The translations under genes were made by a program, and so were the position numbers. Under the pieces are notes generated by a model. It did no database searches, was not told where the DNA came from, and worked only from the letters and a program-made list of their open reading frames with translations. 64,000 bases of DNA, taken from assembly GCF_014645375.1 (NCBI RefSeq), contig NZ_BMLT01000015.1, positions 1-64,000 on the forward strand. Direction: 5' to 3'. This document shows positions 37,180 to 45,781 of this stretch, piece after piece; position 1 is the stretch's first letter, and every line of letters begins with the position of its first letter. The stretch is from Marinobacterium nitratireducens (lineage in GTDB: Bacteria > Pseudomonadota > Gammaproteobacteria > Pseudomonadales > Balneatricaceae).

Positions 37180-37992
37180 TCAAGCCGCCGGCGCCCGACG
37201 GGTCTGGCGGCGCATTTGCCAGGCGGCGGCCAGCACGCCGATCGCCACCACCAGAATCATCAGCGTTGCCAGTGCGTTGATCTCCGGCGTCACGCCGAGG
37301 CGCACCTTGGAAAAGATCACCATCGGCAGCGTGCTGTTACCGGGGCCCGAGACGAAGCTGGCGATGACCAGATCGTCGAGCGACAGCGTGAACGACAGCA
37401 GCCAGCCTGAGATCAGCGCCGGCGCGATCAGCGGCAAGGTGACCAGAAAGAACAGCGTCGACGGGTGCGCGCCGAGGTCCATCGCCGCCTCTTCCAGCGA
37501 CTCGTCCAGGCTCGCCAGCCGCGACTGCACGATGACCGCGACATAGGCCATGCAGAAGGTGGTATGGGCGATGATCACCGTGGTGGTGCCGCGACCGGAC
37601 GGCCAGCCGAACATCCCCTCGAGGGCGACGAACAGCAGCAGCAGCGACAGCCCGGTGATCACCTCGGGCATCACCAGCGGCGCGGTGATCATGCCCGAGA
37701 GCGCCAGCCGGCCGCGGAAGCGCCCGAAGCGCGACAGACAGAAACCGGCGAGCGTACCGAGCACCACCGCCAGGGTGGCGCTGGACACTGCCACCTTGAG
37801 ACTGACCATGGCTGCGTCGATGATCTGATCGTTCTGCAGGAGCTCCGCGTACCACTTGAACGAGAAGCCGCCCCAGACGGTGACCAGCTTGGACGCATTG
37901 AAGCTGTAGACGATCAGCGAGACGATCGGCGCGTAGAGGAAAATGAATCCCAGCCAGGCCGAGGTTTTCATGAATCCGGGATAGCGCATCAT
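37180..37992 (-). CDS. potI: Polyamine ABC transporter permease (PotI-like)
   Basis: 270 residues, six membrane segments. The EAA loop is ESLEEAAMDLGAHPSTLFFLV (about 170-190), and FTLSLDDLVIASFVSGPG near 213 is typical of PotC/PotI. The ATG at 37992 lies inside the potH stop (ATGA overlap). A much longer open frame upstream lies under potH and is not coding. It is the second permease of the importer. Confidence 0.92.
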   Translation of the reverse strand: MMRYPGFMKTSAWLGFIFLYAPIVSLIVYSFNASKLVTVWGGFSFKWYAELLQNDQIIDAAMVSLKVAVSSATLAVVLGTLAGFCLSRFGRFRGRLALSGMITAPLVMPEVITGLSLLLLFVALEGMFGWPSGRGTTTVIIAHTTFCMAYVAVIVQSRLASLDESLEEAAMDLGAHPSTLFFLVTLPLIAPALISGWLLSFTLSLDDLVIASFVSGPGNSTLPMVIFSKVRLGVTPEINALATLMILVVAIGVLAAAWQMRRQTRRAPAA

Positions 37993-38942
37993 GCGGCCTC
38001 CTCCTTGCGCCCCTGCCCGTTGCGCAACAGCATGATAGGCACCACCAGGAACAACAGCATCATCGTCGCGACCGCCGAGGCCATGGGCCAGTCGCGGTTG
38101 AGGAAGAACTCGTCCCAGAGCACCCGCCCGATCATCAGGGTATCGGAACTGCCGAGCAGCGCCGGAATCACGAACTCCCCGACTGCCGGAATGAACACCA
38201 GCAACGACCCCGCCACGATGCCCGGCAGTGACAGCGGCACCACCACCAGCCAGAAGCGCTGCAACGGTCGGCAGCCAAGATCCTCTGCGGCCTCCAGCAG
38301 GGAGTCGTCGAGCTTCTCCAGGGCGCTGTAGAGCGGCAGGATCATGAACGGCAGATAGGTATAGATGATGCCGATGTAAACGGCAAAGTCGGTCTGCAGC
38401 ATGGTCAGCGGCTGGTCTATCAGACCCAGCGACAGCAGCACATCGTTGACGACGCCGTTCTTTTTCAGGAACCCCATCCAGGCGTAAACGCGCAACAGGA
38501 AGGAAGTCCAGAACGGCAGTATCACCAGTGACAGCAGCACCACGCGGCGCCCGGGCGTCGCCCGCGCGATGACATAGGCCATCGGAAAAGCGATGATCAG
38601 GGTGATTAGCGTCGAGATCGCCGCCACCTTGATCGAGTTCAGATAGGCATCGAGGTAGAGCGAGTCCTCGAACAGGAACTGATAGTTGCCAAGGTTCAGC
38701 GACAGCGCGGCGACGGCGCCATCCCACTCGAACAGGCTGGTATAGGGCGGCACGGCAATCGCCGTTTCCGCCAGCGAGATTTTCAGTACCACCGCGAACG
38801 GAATCAGGAAAAAGAGCCCGAGCCAAAGCGTCGGCACCGAGGCCACCAGGCTACGGCCCGGTATCAGCCGGCCCGGCAGCCGAAGCCACGACGGGCGCCG
38901 GCGCCCGACCGCCAGCGGGGCGGATTGGGACATACTGTTCAT
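37989..38942 (-). CDS. potH: Polyamine ABC transporter permease (PotH-like)
   Basis: 317 residues. An N-terminal cytoplasmic tail of about 35 residues is followed by six membrane helices. Typical segments: SLVILPFWTSFLLRVYAWMG (about 140-160), YLPFMILPLYSALEKLDDSL and the EAA loop LLEAAEDLGCRPLQRFWLVV near 220. It overlaps potG by 4 bases and potI by 4 bases, so the three are translationally coupled. Confidence 0.93.
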   Translation of the reverse strand: MNSMSQSAPLAVGRRRPSWLRLPGRLIPGRSLVASVPTLWLGLFFLIPFAVVLKISLAETAIAVPPYTSLFEWDGAVAALSLNLGNYQFLFEDSLYLDAYLNSIKVAAISTLITLIIAFPMAYVIARATPGRRVVLLSLVILPFWTSFLLRVYAWMGFLKKNGVVNDVLLSLGLIDQPLTMLQTDFAVYIGIIYTYLPFMILPLYSALEKLDDSLLEAAEDLGCRPLQRFWLVVVPLSLPGIVAGSLLVFIPAVGEFVIPALLGSSDTLMIGRVLWDEFFLNRDWPMASAVATMMLLFLVVPIMLLRNGQGRKEEAA

Positions 38943-40108
38943 GACGTCAGTACCACGCAGCTGTCACCGCTCCAGGACAACCAGACCCGGTCGCGGTAGT
39001 TCAGGCGCTCGTCGAAACGGCGCGCCATATTCGGTTTGGTGACGCGGATCTGCCGGCCGCCCGGCAACAGCACACGGAACACCGACAGGCTGCCCATATA
39101 GGCGACCTCGTCGATGGTCCCCTCCAGGCAGTTGTCCGCCTGCTCAGGCTTGTCGCGTGAAATACGGATTTTCTCGGGCCGCACAGCCGCCCACACCTTC
39201 TGTCCCGGTGCGCAGCTGATGCCATGATTGATGAAAAAGCTGCTTCCGGCTTCCGGTGAATGGATACGCACGAAGTCGGTTTCATCCTCGGTCACCTGCC
39301 CTTCGAACAGGTTGACCGAGCCGACGAACTCGGCAACGAAGCGGTTCTGCGGATACTCGTAGAGGTCGTGCGGCTCGCCGACCTGGACAATCTCGCCCTG
39401 ATTCATGACGCCGATGCGGGTCGAGAGCGTCATTGCCTCTTCCTGGTCATGGGTAACGACCATGAAGGTGACGCCGAGATTTTCCTGAATATTGATCAGC
39501 TCGAACTGGGTCTCCTCGCGCAGTTTCTTGTCCAGCGCACCGAGCGGTTCATCGAGCAGCAGCAGCTTGGGCCGCTTGATCAGTGCCCGCGCCAGTGCCG
39601 CGCGCTGGCGCTGGCCGCCCGACAACTGGTGCGGCTTGCGCCGTCCCAGATGACCGAGCTGCACCAGATCCAGCATCTCGGCAACCCGCTTTTTCACTTC
39701 GGCCCGCGGTACACCGTCGCGCTTCAGGCCGAATGCGACGTTGTCTGCCACCGACAGATGAGGAAACAGCGCATAGGACTGGAACATCATGTTCACCGGC
39801 CGCTTCCAGGCCGGGATCGCGGAGATATCCACACCGTCAATCAGGATGCGGCCGCTGGTCGGCGTTTCGAAGCCGGCGAGCATGCGCAGCAGCGTGCTCT
39901 TGCCGGAGCCGGAGCCGCCCAGCAGACAGAACAGTTCGGACTGGTAGATATCGAGGGAAACATTGTCGACGGCGACGAATTCGCCAAAGTGTTTGCTGAC
40001 GTTTTCGATCCGCACAAAGGGTTCTGCGTCAGCGCGACGCCAGGGCGCCTGGACATCGTCCGGCGCCTGCACAGGTGCCGGTTGCTGAGTGTATTCGGAC
40101 AACTGCAT
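38939..40108 (-). CDS. potG: Polyamine ABC transporter ATP-binding protein (PotG-like)
   Basis: 389 residues. Walker A is LLGGSGSGKSTLLRMLAGFE (about 55-75), the signature is LSGGQRQRAALARALIKRP, Walker B is LLLLDEPLGALDKKLREE, and the H-loop is VVTHDQEEAMTL. A C-terminal TOBE domain (about 290-389) is normal for PotA/PotG. Energises polyamine uptake at the inner membrane. Confidence 0.94.
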   Translation of the reverse strand: MQLSEYTQQPAPVQAPDDVQAPWRRADAEPFVRIENVSKHFGEFVAVDNVSLDIYQSELFCLLGGSGSGKSTLLRMLAGFETPTSGRILIDGVDISAIPAWKRPVNMMFQSYALFPHLSVADNVAFGLKRDGVPRAEVKKRVAEMLDLVQLGHLGRRKPHQLSGGQRQRAALARALIKRPKLLLLDEPLGALDKKLREETQFELINIQENLGVTFMVVTHDQEEAMTLSTRIGVMNQGEIVQVGEPHDLYEYPQNRFVAEFVGSVNLFEGQVTEDETDFVRIHSPEAGSSFFINHGISCAPGQKVWAAVRPEKIRISRDKPEQADNCLEGTIDEVAYMGSLSVFRVLLPGGRQIRVTKPNMARRFDERLNYRDRVWLSWSGDSCVVLTS

Positions 40109-40185
40109 GGGACTCTTCTCGGCAAAGGACGGGAGGCCGCCCCGCGGACGGGGCGGTCGGGGTCAGGACACCAGCGAACGGGCCC

Positions 40186-41277
40186 TTAGCGGCCGGTTTT
40201 GACGCGGGTCCAGGCGCGGGTCAGCAGGCGGTCGAACTTGGCAGTATGTGCGTTCTGCGCAAACAGCTTCGCCTTGACCTCCTCGGAGGGATAGACCCCG
40301 GGGTTGCTGCGAACGTCCTCGTTGAGCAGCGGCTGTGCTTCGGTGTTGGCCACCGCGTAGTAGACGAAGTTGGAGATACCGGCCGCGACTTCGGGTTGCA
40401 GCACGAAGTTGATGAACTTGTGCGCCGCCTCCGGATGGGGCGCGTCGGCCGGAATCGCCATCAGATCGAACCAGGCCAGGCTGCCTTCCCTGGGGATGCT
40501 GTAACCGACGCTGATACCCTGACCGGCACTGGCGGCGCGATCCTGGGCCTGCAGCACGTCGCCGTTATAGCCGAGCGCAACGCAGATTTCACCGTTGGCA
40601 AGATCACTGATGTACTGTGAAGAGTGGAAATACTTGATGTGCGGCTGCACCGATGCCAGCAGCGCTTCGGCCTGATCCAGGTCGGCCTTGCTCTCGCTGT
40701 TGGGGTCCAGGCCAAGATAGTTGAGCGCCAGCGCAACCACCTCCGCCGGCGAGTCGAGCACCGCCAGGCCACAGTCAGCCACCTTCGCCGCCAGCTCGGG
40801 CTTGAAGATCAGGTCCCAGGAGTCGATCGGCATGTCGCCCACCCGCTCCCTGACCATGTCCACGTTGTAGCCGATGCCGGTGGTTCCCCAGGTGTAGGGC
40901 ACGCCGTGGACATTGTTCGGGTCGTTGCGCGAGACGGTCTGCAGCAGCTGCGCATCGAGATTGCCGTAGTTGGACAGCTGATCCCGGTCGACCTCGGCGT
41001 AGATGCCGGCCTGTATCTGGCGCTCCAGGAAGAACGCCGAGGGCACTACCAGGTCATAACCGCTGCGACCGGACATCAGCTTGGCCTCGAGCACCTCGTT
41101 GGAATCGTAGACGTCGTAATTGACGCGAATACCGGTCTCCTTCTCGAACTGGCTGACCGCCTCCGGCGAGATGTAGTCGGACCAGTTGTAAATATTCAGC
41201 ACCGGCTCCTGTGCATGCGCGCCGGTGGCCACCAGACTGCCCAGAACCGCGCCCATCAGAGTCTTTTTCAAAGTCAT
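40186..41277 (-). CDS. potF: Polyamine-binding periplasmic protein (PotF-like)
   Basis: 363 residues. Signal peptide MTLKKTLMGAVLGSLVATGA with cleavage after AHA, then the PotD/PotF fold starting LNIYNWSDYISPEAVSQFEK. YDLVVPSAFFLERQIQAG and VPYTWGTTGIGYN (about 125) hold typical ligand-site aromatics. Members bind putrescine or spermidine. First gene of potF-G-H-I, with a 77-base gap before potG. Its upstream region is shared with the divergent GntR gene and contains the operator-like palindromes listed below. Confidence 0.93.
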   Translation of the reverse strand: MTLKKTLMGAVLGSLVATGAHAQEPVLNIYNWSDYISPEAVSQFEKETGIRVNYDVYDSNEVLEAKLMSGRSGYDLVVPSAFFLERQIQAGIYAEVDRDQLSNYGNLDAQLLQTVSRNDPNNVHGVPYTWGTTGIGYNVDMVRERVGDMPIDSWDLIFKPELAAKVADCGLAVLDSPAEVVALALNYLGLDPNSESKADLDQAEALLASVQPHIKYFHSSQYISDLANGEICVALGYNGDVLQAQDRAASAGQGISVGYSIPREGSLAWFDLMAIPADAPHPEAAHKFINFVLQPEVAAGISNFVYYAVANTEAQPLLNEDVRSNPGVYPSEEVKAKLFAQNAHTAKFDRLLTRAWTRVKTGR

Positions 41278-41385
41278 TGCCTGAAGCTCCTCTCTAATTT
41301 TTTTTGTCGGAGTGGATGATCGCGAACCGAACGATGCCCTGGCTCACGTCCCCCCGACACGTTACGGTTCGCCGGCCACAAGACT

Positions 41386-41407
41386 GAATACCTCCCGGGA
41401 GGTATTC
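41386..41407. promoter_or_regulatory. 22-base perfect palindrome before potF
   Basis: Left arm GAATACCTCCC, right arm its exact complement, no spacer. It begins 109 bases before the potF start codon. Its sequence is unrelated to the TGTGATCACA sites, so a second regulator, possibly the LuxR-type protein of the operon, may use it. Confidence 0.6.
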
Positions 41408-41462
41408 GCCCCCTAAGTCCGGTTCGGGACAGGGGCCAGCCGTCGTTCAAACTGAGCCTTAT

Positions 41463-41472
41463 TGTGATCACA
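41463..41472. promoter_or_regulatory. Putative GntR operator 1 (TGTGATCACA)
   Basis: ATTGTGATCACATTT in the divergent region shares the core TGTGATCACA with two perfect copies upstream of the aminotransferase gene (42511, 42543). Three copies around one GntR gene support autoregulation and joint control. Confidence 0.65.
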
Positions 41473-41674
41473 TTTTTTCTTGGCACGCAACCCCGGCGCA
41501 GCGAAGAATTCGCTATAGCCTGTTATTAGTGATCGCATTAAGATATACAAAGGCCTGGCCCGGCCTATACCTGGGCCCAGACCCTTGATCCGGGCGCCCC
41601 GGCTTGGCTCAATAAGGCAAAGACCCCAACAAGGCCCGCAGCCCGGGCCAACAACGGCACCCGCCCCGGATCCG

Positions 41675-42406
41675 ATGAAACAGAAAGCACCGCTCAAACT
41701 CACACTCGAAGGCCTGGACCCGAACCTGACCGTCAATCAGCGGGTCTACCGCAGCCTGCGAAACGCCCTGATGTGCGGCGCCATTGCGCCGGGGCGAGCA
41801 CTGACCATTCGCGAGCTCGCGGGGCTGCTCGATGTCAGCCCGATGCCGGTGCGCGAGGCGCTGCGCCAGCTCGCCGCCGAGAACGCGCTGGAAATTCTCG
41901 GCAATCGCCGTGTCCAGGTGCCGCGCATGTCGGCGATGAAGTTCCGGGAACTCTACGAGGCGCGAATTGCGCTGGAGAGCCACGCCGCCGAACGCGCCCT
42001 CCCCTACATCGACCAGGCCCGCATAGACGAGCTCCGGCGCATCGACGCCGAGATCGACGCCGCCTACTTCGAGGGCGACCACGACAGGGTCAGCATCTGC
42101 AATCAGCGCTTCCACCGCTGCCTGTACGAGGCCAACCCGCACCAGGTCACGGTACCGCTGATCGAAAGTCTCTGGCTGCAGCTTGGCCCCTTCATGCGCC
42201 TGGCCACCAGCCAGCTCGACGAGCACTACCAGGTGGACCGCCACAACGAGGCGCTCGATGCCATTCGCAGTCAGGACGCCTTCGCCCTGCGCCGGGCCAT
42301 CGCGGCCGACATCCGCGACGGCAACGCCTTCGTGGTGGACTCGGGTCTGCTGGACGAAGTGATGGACGATTCACCGAAGGTAGGAGCTCGCTCTGCGGGC
42401 GATTAA
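41675..42406 (+). CDS. GntR-family (FCD/FadR-type) transcriptional regulator
   Basis: 243 residues. The winged helix-turn-helix (about 15-80) has NQRVYRSLRNALMCGAIAPG, LTIRELAGLLDVSPMPVREA and LRQLAAENALEI. The C-terminal FCD ligand domain (about 90-225) has the metal-type YEARIALESHAAERAL and FHRCLYEANPH. I chose the ATG at 41675 (MKQKAPLKLTLEG); the upstream TTG extension is proline-rich and unlikely. It sits between a divergent polyamine importer and a class III aminotransferase whose promoter carries perfect dyads, so it is the probable repressor of both. Confidence 0.9.
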   Translation: MKQKAPLKLTLEGLDPNLTVNQRVYRSLRNALMCGAIAPGRALTIRELAGLLDVSPMPVREALRQLAAENALEILGNRRVQVPRMSAMKFRELYEARIALESHAAERALPYIDQARIDELRRIDAEIDAAYFEGDHDRVSICNQRFHRCLYEANPHQVTVPLIESLWLQLGPFMRLATSQLDEHYQVDRHNEALDAIRSQDAFALRRAIAADIRDGNAFVVDSGLLDEVMDDSPKVGARSAGD

Positions 42407-42510
42407 CCCCCGCCTCTGGAGCCGCCATACCAGTTCGCCCGCGGAGCGGGCGCCTGCGCACCGACCGCTCCCCTGCCACTCGCCCCGCGATACCCACCCC
42501 AAGCCAAAAG

Positions 42511-42524
42511 TTTGTGATCACAAA
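42511..42524. promoter_or_regulatory. Putative GntR operator 2
   Basis: TTTGTGATCACAAA, a 14-base perfect palindrome 7 bases before the -35 box of the aminotransferase promoter. Its centre is 34 bases from that of operator 3. Confidence 0.75.
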
Positions 42525-42530
42525 AATATA

Positions 42531-42560
42531 TTGACTTTAAATATTTTGTGATCACAAAAT
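42531..42560 (+). promoter_or_regulatory. Aminotransferase promoter overlapped by operator 3
   Basis: TTGACT (42531-42536) with CAAAAT (42555-42560) at 18-base spacing. The 18-base perfect palindrome ATTTTGTGATCACAAAAT (42543-42560) covers the spacer and -10 box. A protein bound there would block transcription, the expected arrangement for repression. Confidence 0.65.
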
Positions 42561-42627
42561 GGCGAACATAAACCAACAACAACCGTCCGCCGCACATCGC
42601 GCGGAAAGCAGCCGAGGGGAGCGAACC

Positions 42628-44025
42628 ATGCAATCGAACGCCGTCACCCAGACCGAAAACCTGACCGCAGCGATCCAGCGGATCGACGCCAACCATCACT
42701 GGCATCCGTTCACCGATACCGCCGCGCTCAACAGCAAGGGCGCCCGCGTCATCGTGCGTGGCGAAGGCGTCTACGTATGGGATTCCGAGGGCAATCGCAT
42801 CATCGACGGCATGGCCGGGCTCTGGTGCGTCAACATGGGCTACGGCCGCAAGGAACTGATCGACGCCGCCAAGCAGCAGCTCGACGAACTGCCCTACTAC
42901 AATCATTTCTTTCAGACCACCACCACACCGGCCGCGGTCCTGGCGCAGGAAATCGCCAGCGTCACGCCCGGGGATCTGAACCATATCTTCTTCGCCAACT
43001 CGGGCTCCGAAGCGGTCGACACCCTGATCCGCATGATCCGGCACTACTGGGCAGTGGAAGGCAAACCGGAAAAGAATGTGCTGATCGGGCGCAAGAACGC
43101 CTATCACGGCAGTACCATAGGCGGCACTAGCCTCGGCGGCATGGGCGCGATGCACAAGCAGGGAGGGCCCTACCTGCCGAATATCGAGCATATCGACCAG
43201 CCCTACTGGTACGGTGAAGCCGGCGATCTCGACGAGGAAGCCTTCGGCCTCAAGGCCGCCCGCGCGCTGGAGGAAAAAATTCTGGAGGTGGGCCCGGAGA
43301 AGGTCGCCGCCTTTATCGGCGAGCCGATCCAGGGCGCCGGCGGCGTCATCGTGCCGCCGGCCAGCTACTGGCCCGAAATTCAGCGTATCTGCCGCAAGTA
43401 CGACATCCTGCTGGCCGCCGACGAGGTGATCTGCGGATTCGGTCGCACCGGCAGCTGGTTCGGTTCCCAGACCTTCGGCATCGAACCGGATCTGATGTCG
43501 ATGGCCAAGGGACTGTCATCGGGCTACATGCCGATTTCGGCGGTGGCGGTCGGCGACCGTGTCGCCAACTGCCTTATCGAGAAAGGCGGCGAGTTTTTCC
43601 ACGGTTTCACCTACTCCGGCCACCCGGTAGCGGCGGCAGTGGCAGTCGCCAATATCCGCCTGATGAAACAGGAAAAGGTGGTGGATTACGTCGCCGACGA
43701 TATCGGTCCCTACTTCCAGCAGCAGCTTCGCGCGGTGCTCGCCGACCAGCCGCTGACGGGGCATATCGAGGGTGCGGGCCTGGTTGCGGGCATCGCCCTG
43801 GTGAAAGACAGGGAGGCCAAGCAGTTTTTCGCCGACGAAGGCACCGTTGGCACCCTCTGTCGCGACCACTGCTTCGAGAACGGCCTGATCATGCGCGCCG
43901 TCGGCGACCGCATGGTGCTGTCACCGCCGCTGGTGATCAGCCGCAAGGAAGTGGACGAGCTGTGCGCCAAGGTACGCAAATGCTTCGACCTTACGCTGGA
44001 CAGCGTACGGACGCAGGGCTTATAG
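42628..44025 (+). CDS. Class III aminotransferase (SpuC-like, polyamine or omega-amino acid)
   Basis: 465 residues with the omega-aminotransferase layout: HHWHPFTDTAALNSKGARVI near 23, DGMAGLWCVNMGYG near 60, FANSGSEAVDTLIRMIRHYW near 122, the PLP aspartate in LLAADEVICGFGRTG, and the Schiff-base lysine in MSMAKGLSSGYMPI near 293. Close relatives (SpuC) transfer amino groups from putrescine or related diamines to pyruvate; beta-alanine and GABA transaminases are alternatives. The ATG at 42628 has GAGGGGAG upstream; an in-frame ATG at 42559 lies inside the operator. GntR-linked promoter and the divergent polyamine importer support a polyamine role. Confidence 0.88.
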   Translation: MQSNAVTQTENLTAAIQRIDANHHWHPFTDTAALNSKGARVIVRGEGVYVWDSEGNRIIDGMAGLWCVNMGYGRKELIDAAKQQLDELPYYNHFFQTTTTPAAVLAQEIASVTPGDLNHIFFANSGSEAVDTLIRMIRHYWAVEGKPEKNVLIGRKNAYHGSTIGGTSLGGMGAMHKQGGPYLPNIEHIDQPYWYGEAGDLDEEAFGLKAARALEEKILEVGPEKVAAFIGEPIQGAGGVIVPPASYWPEIQRICRKYDILLAADEVICGFGRTGSWFGSQTFGIEPDLMSMAKGLSSGYMPISAVAVGDRVANCLIEKGGEFFHGFTYSGHPVAAAVAVANIRLMKQEKVVDYVADDIGPYFQQQLRAVLADQPLTGHIEGAGLVAGIALVKDREAKQFFADEGTVGTLCRDHCFENGLIMRAVGDRMVLSPPLVISRKEVDELCAKVRKCFDLTLDSVRTQGL

Positions 44026-44350
44026 AAAGCCATTACACGCTCCCCGTATGGCGGGTTAGACGCGCATCGTCGTATCTGTCCGCCCCCAGGAAAACTGGGC
44101 GCGTCGTAACCCGCCAAGAGGCCAACTTCACCTCGATGGTGGGTTACGCGGCGCCCACATACCGGCAGCAGCGGATATCAAGAAGCCAGGCGCCGCTAAC
44201 CCACCCTACACATTCAGCAACCATCGTGCCCGCCCGGTTCGCCACGAGGCGTGCCTCCTTGGGGACAAGGCCAGTGTGCCAACCCCGCCGTAGGAGCGGC
44301 GCCTCGCCGCGAATGACCGCGGTGCCTAACCGGTTCGCCACGGGACATGG
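44026..44350. repeat. 325-base gap with three palindromic repeats
   Basis: 44050-44118: GCGGGTTAGACGCG...CGCGTCGTAACCCGC. 44139-44212: GGTGGGTTACGCGGCGCC...GGCGCCGCTAACCCACC. 44290-44330: GTAGGAGCGGCGCCTCGCCGC-type REP. They lie between the convergent aminotransferase and ntrC genes; no coding sequence is visible. Confidence 0.75.
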
Positions 44351-45781
44351 CTACTCATCCTCATCCTGCTCGTTGCCGCCATCCATCCCCAGCTCCTTGA
44401 TCTTGCGGGTCAGGGTATTGCGACCCCAGCCGAGCAGCTGGGCGGCGTCGCGACGCCGGCCTGCGGTGTGCTTGAGCGCGGTTTCGATCATGATGCGCTC
44501 GAACGCCGGCACCGCCTCTTCGAGAATGCCCTGGCGACCACAGCCAAGCTGCTGATCGGTCCAGAGCCGCAACGCCTGCTCCCAGTTGGCGCTGACCGTC
44601 GTCCCCTGCTCCTGCTGCTCCAGCAGCTCCGGCGGCAGGTCCTCGATCAACACCTCCCTGCCGGAGGCCATGACCGTCAGCCAGCGACAGGTGTTCTCGA
44701 GCTGGCGCACGTTGCCCTGCCACGGCAGGTGACACATGAACTTCTCGGTATCCGACTTGAGTATCTTCGGCTCGACGTTGAGCTCCTTGGCCGAGGTGGC
44801 CAGAAAATGCTGCGCCAGACGCGGAATGTCCTCGCGACGGTCGGAAAGCCTGGGTATGTGGATCCGGATGACGTTGAGGCGATGGAACAGATCCTCGCGG
44901 AAACGGCCGTCCGCCACCAGTTTCTCGAGATTCTGATGGGTCGCGGCGATGATGCGCACATCCACCTTCACCGGGGTGTGGCCGCCGACCCGGTAGAACT
45001 CGCCATCGGCCAGCACGCGCAGCAGCCGGGTCTGGGTATCGGCCGGCATATCGCCGATCTCGTCCAGGAACAGGGTACCGCCGTCGGCCTGCTCGAAGCG
45101 GCCGCGCCGCGCGGCGGCGGCGCCGGTGAAGGCGCCCTTCTCGTGACCGAACAGCTCCGACTCGATCAGGTCCTTCGGTATCGCCGCCATATTCAGCGGA
45201 ATGAACGGCCGGCTGGCGCGCGGGCTGTGCTTGTGCAGCGCATGGGCCACCAGCTCCTTGCCGGTACCGGACTCGCCGTTGATCAGTACCGTGATATTGG
45301 ACTGTGACAGACGACCGATGGCGCGAAACACCTCCTGCATCGCCGGCGCCTCGCCGATGATCTCGGTGGCACGCCCCATCACCTGCTCGGTGACTTCCTG
45401 CTGCTGCTCGTGGGCGTGGGCAACGGCGCGCTGCACCAGCGCAACGGCCTCGTCGACATCGAACGGCTTGGGCAGATACTCGAAAGCGCCGCCCTGATAG
45501 GACGCCACCGCGCTCTCCAGGTCCGAGTGCGCGGTCATGATGATGATCGGCAACTCCGGATGGTCCGCCTGCACCTGGTCGAGCATCTGCAGGCCGTCGG
45601 TACCCGGCATCCGGATATCGCTGATGATGGCATCGGGGCAGTCGCGCCCCAGGCGGCGCAGGAGGTCGTCGGCATTGTCGAAGGACTGGGTTTCGAGCCC
45701 CGCCTGATCCAGCGCCTTCTCCAGCACCCAGCGGATCGACCGGTCGTCATCCACAATCCAGACGTTACCTGAGGTTCTCAT
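44351..45781 (-). CDS. glnG: Nitrogen regulation response regulator NtrC
   Basis: 476 residues. Receiver domain with phospho-Asp in [13 protein letters not shown] (about 54), AAA+ sigma-54 activation domain with Walker [12 protein letters not shown], the sigma-54 contact loop GAFTGA and Walker [14 protein letters not shown], and a C-terminal Fis-type helix-turn-helix ([24 protein letters not shown]). It activates sigma-54 promoters under nitrogen limitation. The first 17 bases overlap the end of ntrB. Candidate targets in this window are the sigma-54 promoters before glnA, ntrB and the genes at 30 kb. Confidence 0.96.
   Translation of the reverse strand: MRTSGNVWIVDDDRSIRWVLEKALDQAGLETQSFDNADDLLRRLGRDCPDAIISDIRMPGTDGLQMLDQVQADHPELPIIIMTAHSDLESAVASYQGGAFEYLPKPFDVDEAVALVQRAVAHAHEQQQEVTEQVMGRATEIIGEAPAMQEVFRAIGRLSQSNITVLINGESGTGKELVAHALHKHSPRASRPFIPLNMAAIPKDLIESELFGHEKGAFTGAAAARRGRFEQADGGTLFLDEIGDMPADTQTRLLRVLADGEFYRVGGHTPVKVDVRIIAATHQNLEKLVADGRFREDLFHRLNVIRIHIPRLSDRREDIPRLAQHFLATSAKELNVEPKILKSDTEKFMCHLPWQGNVRQLENTCRWLTVMASGREVLIEDLPPELLEQQEQGTTVSANWEQALRLWTDQQLGCGRQGILEEAVPAFERIMIETALKHTAGRRRDAAQLLGWGRNTLTRKIKELGMDGGNEQDEDE

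Larger units (their letters stand above)
41278..41674. other. 397-base divergent control region, potF / GntR gene
   Basis: No gene. It contains a 22-base perfect palindrome (41386-41407), a TGTGATCACA dyad (41463-41472) and a looser relative, TTAGTGATCGCATTAA (about 41526-41541). The stretch 41280-41305 is T-rich. The open frame of the GntR gene extends into it through a TTG at 41585, but that extension has no family resemblance. Confidence 0.6.

Noticed and set aside
41526-41541. TTAGTGATCGCATTAA as a fourth GntR operator
   Set aside because: Only the GATC centre and outer TTA/TAA agree with the palindrome; it is too degenerate to list as a site.
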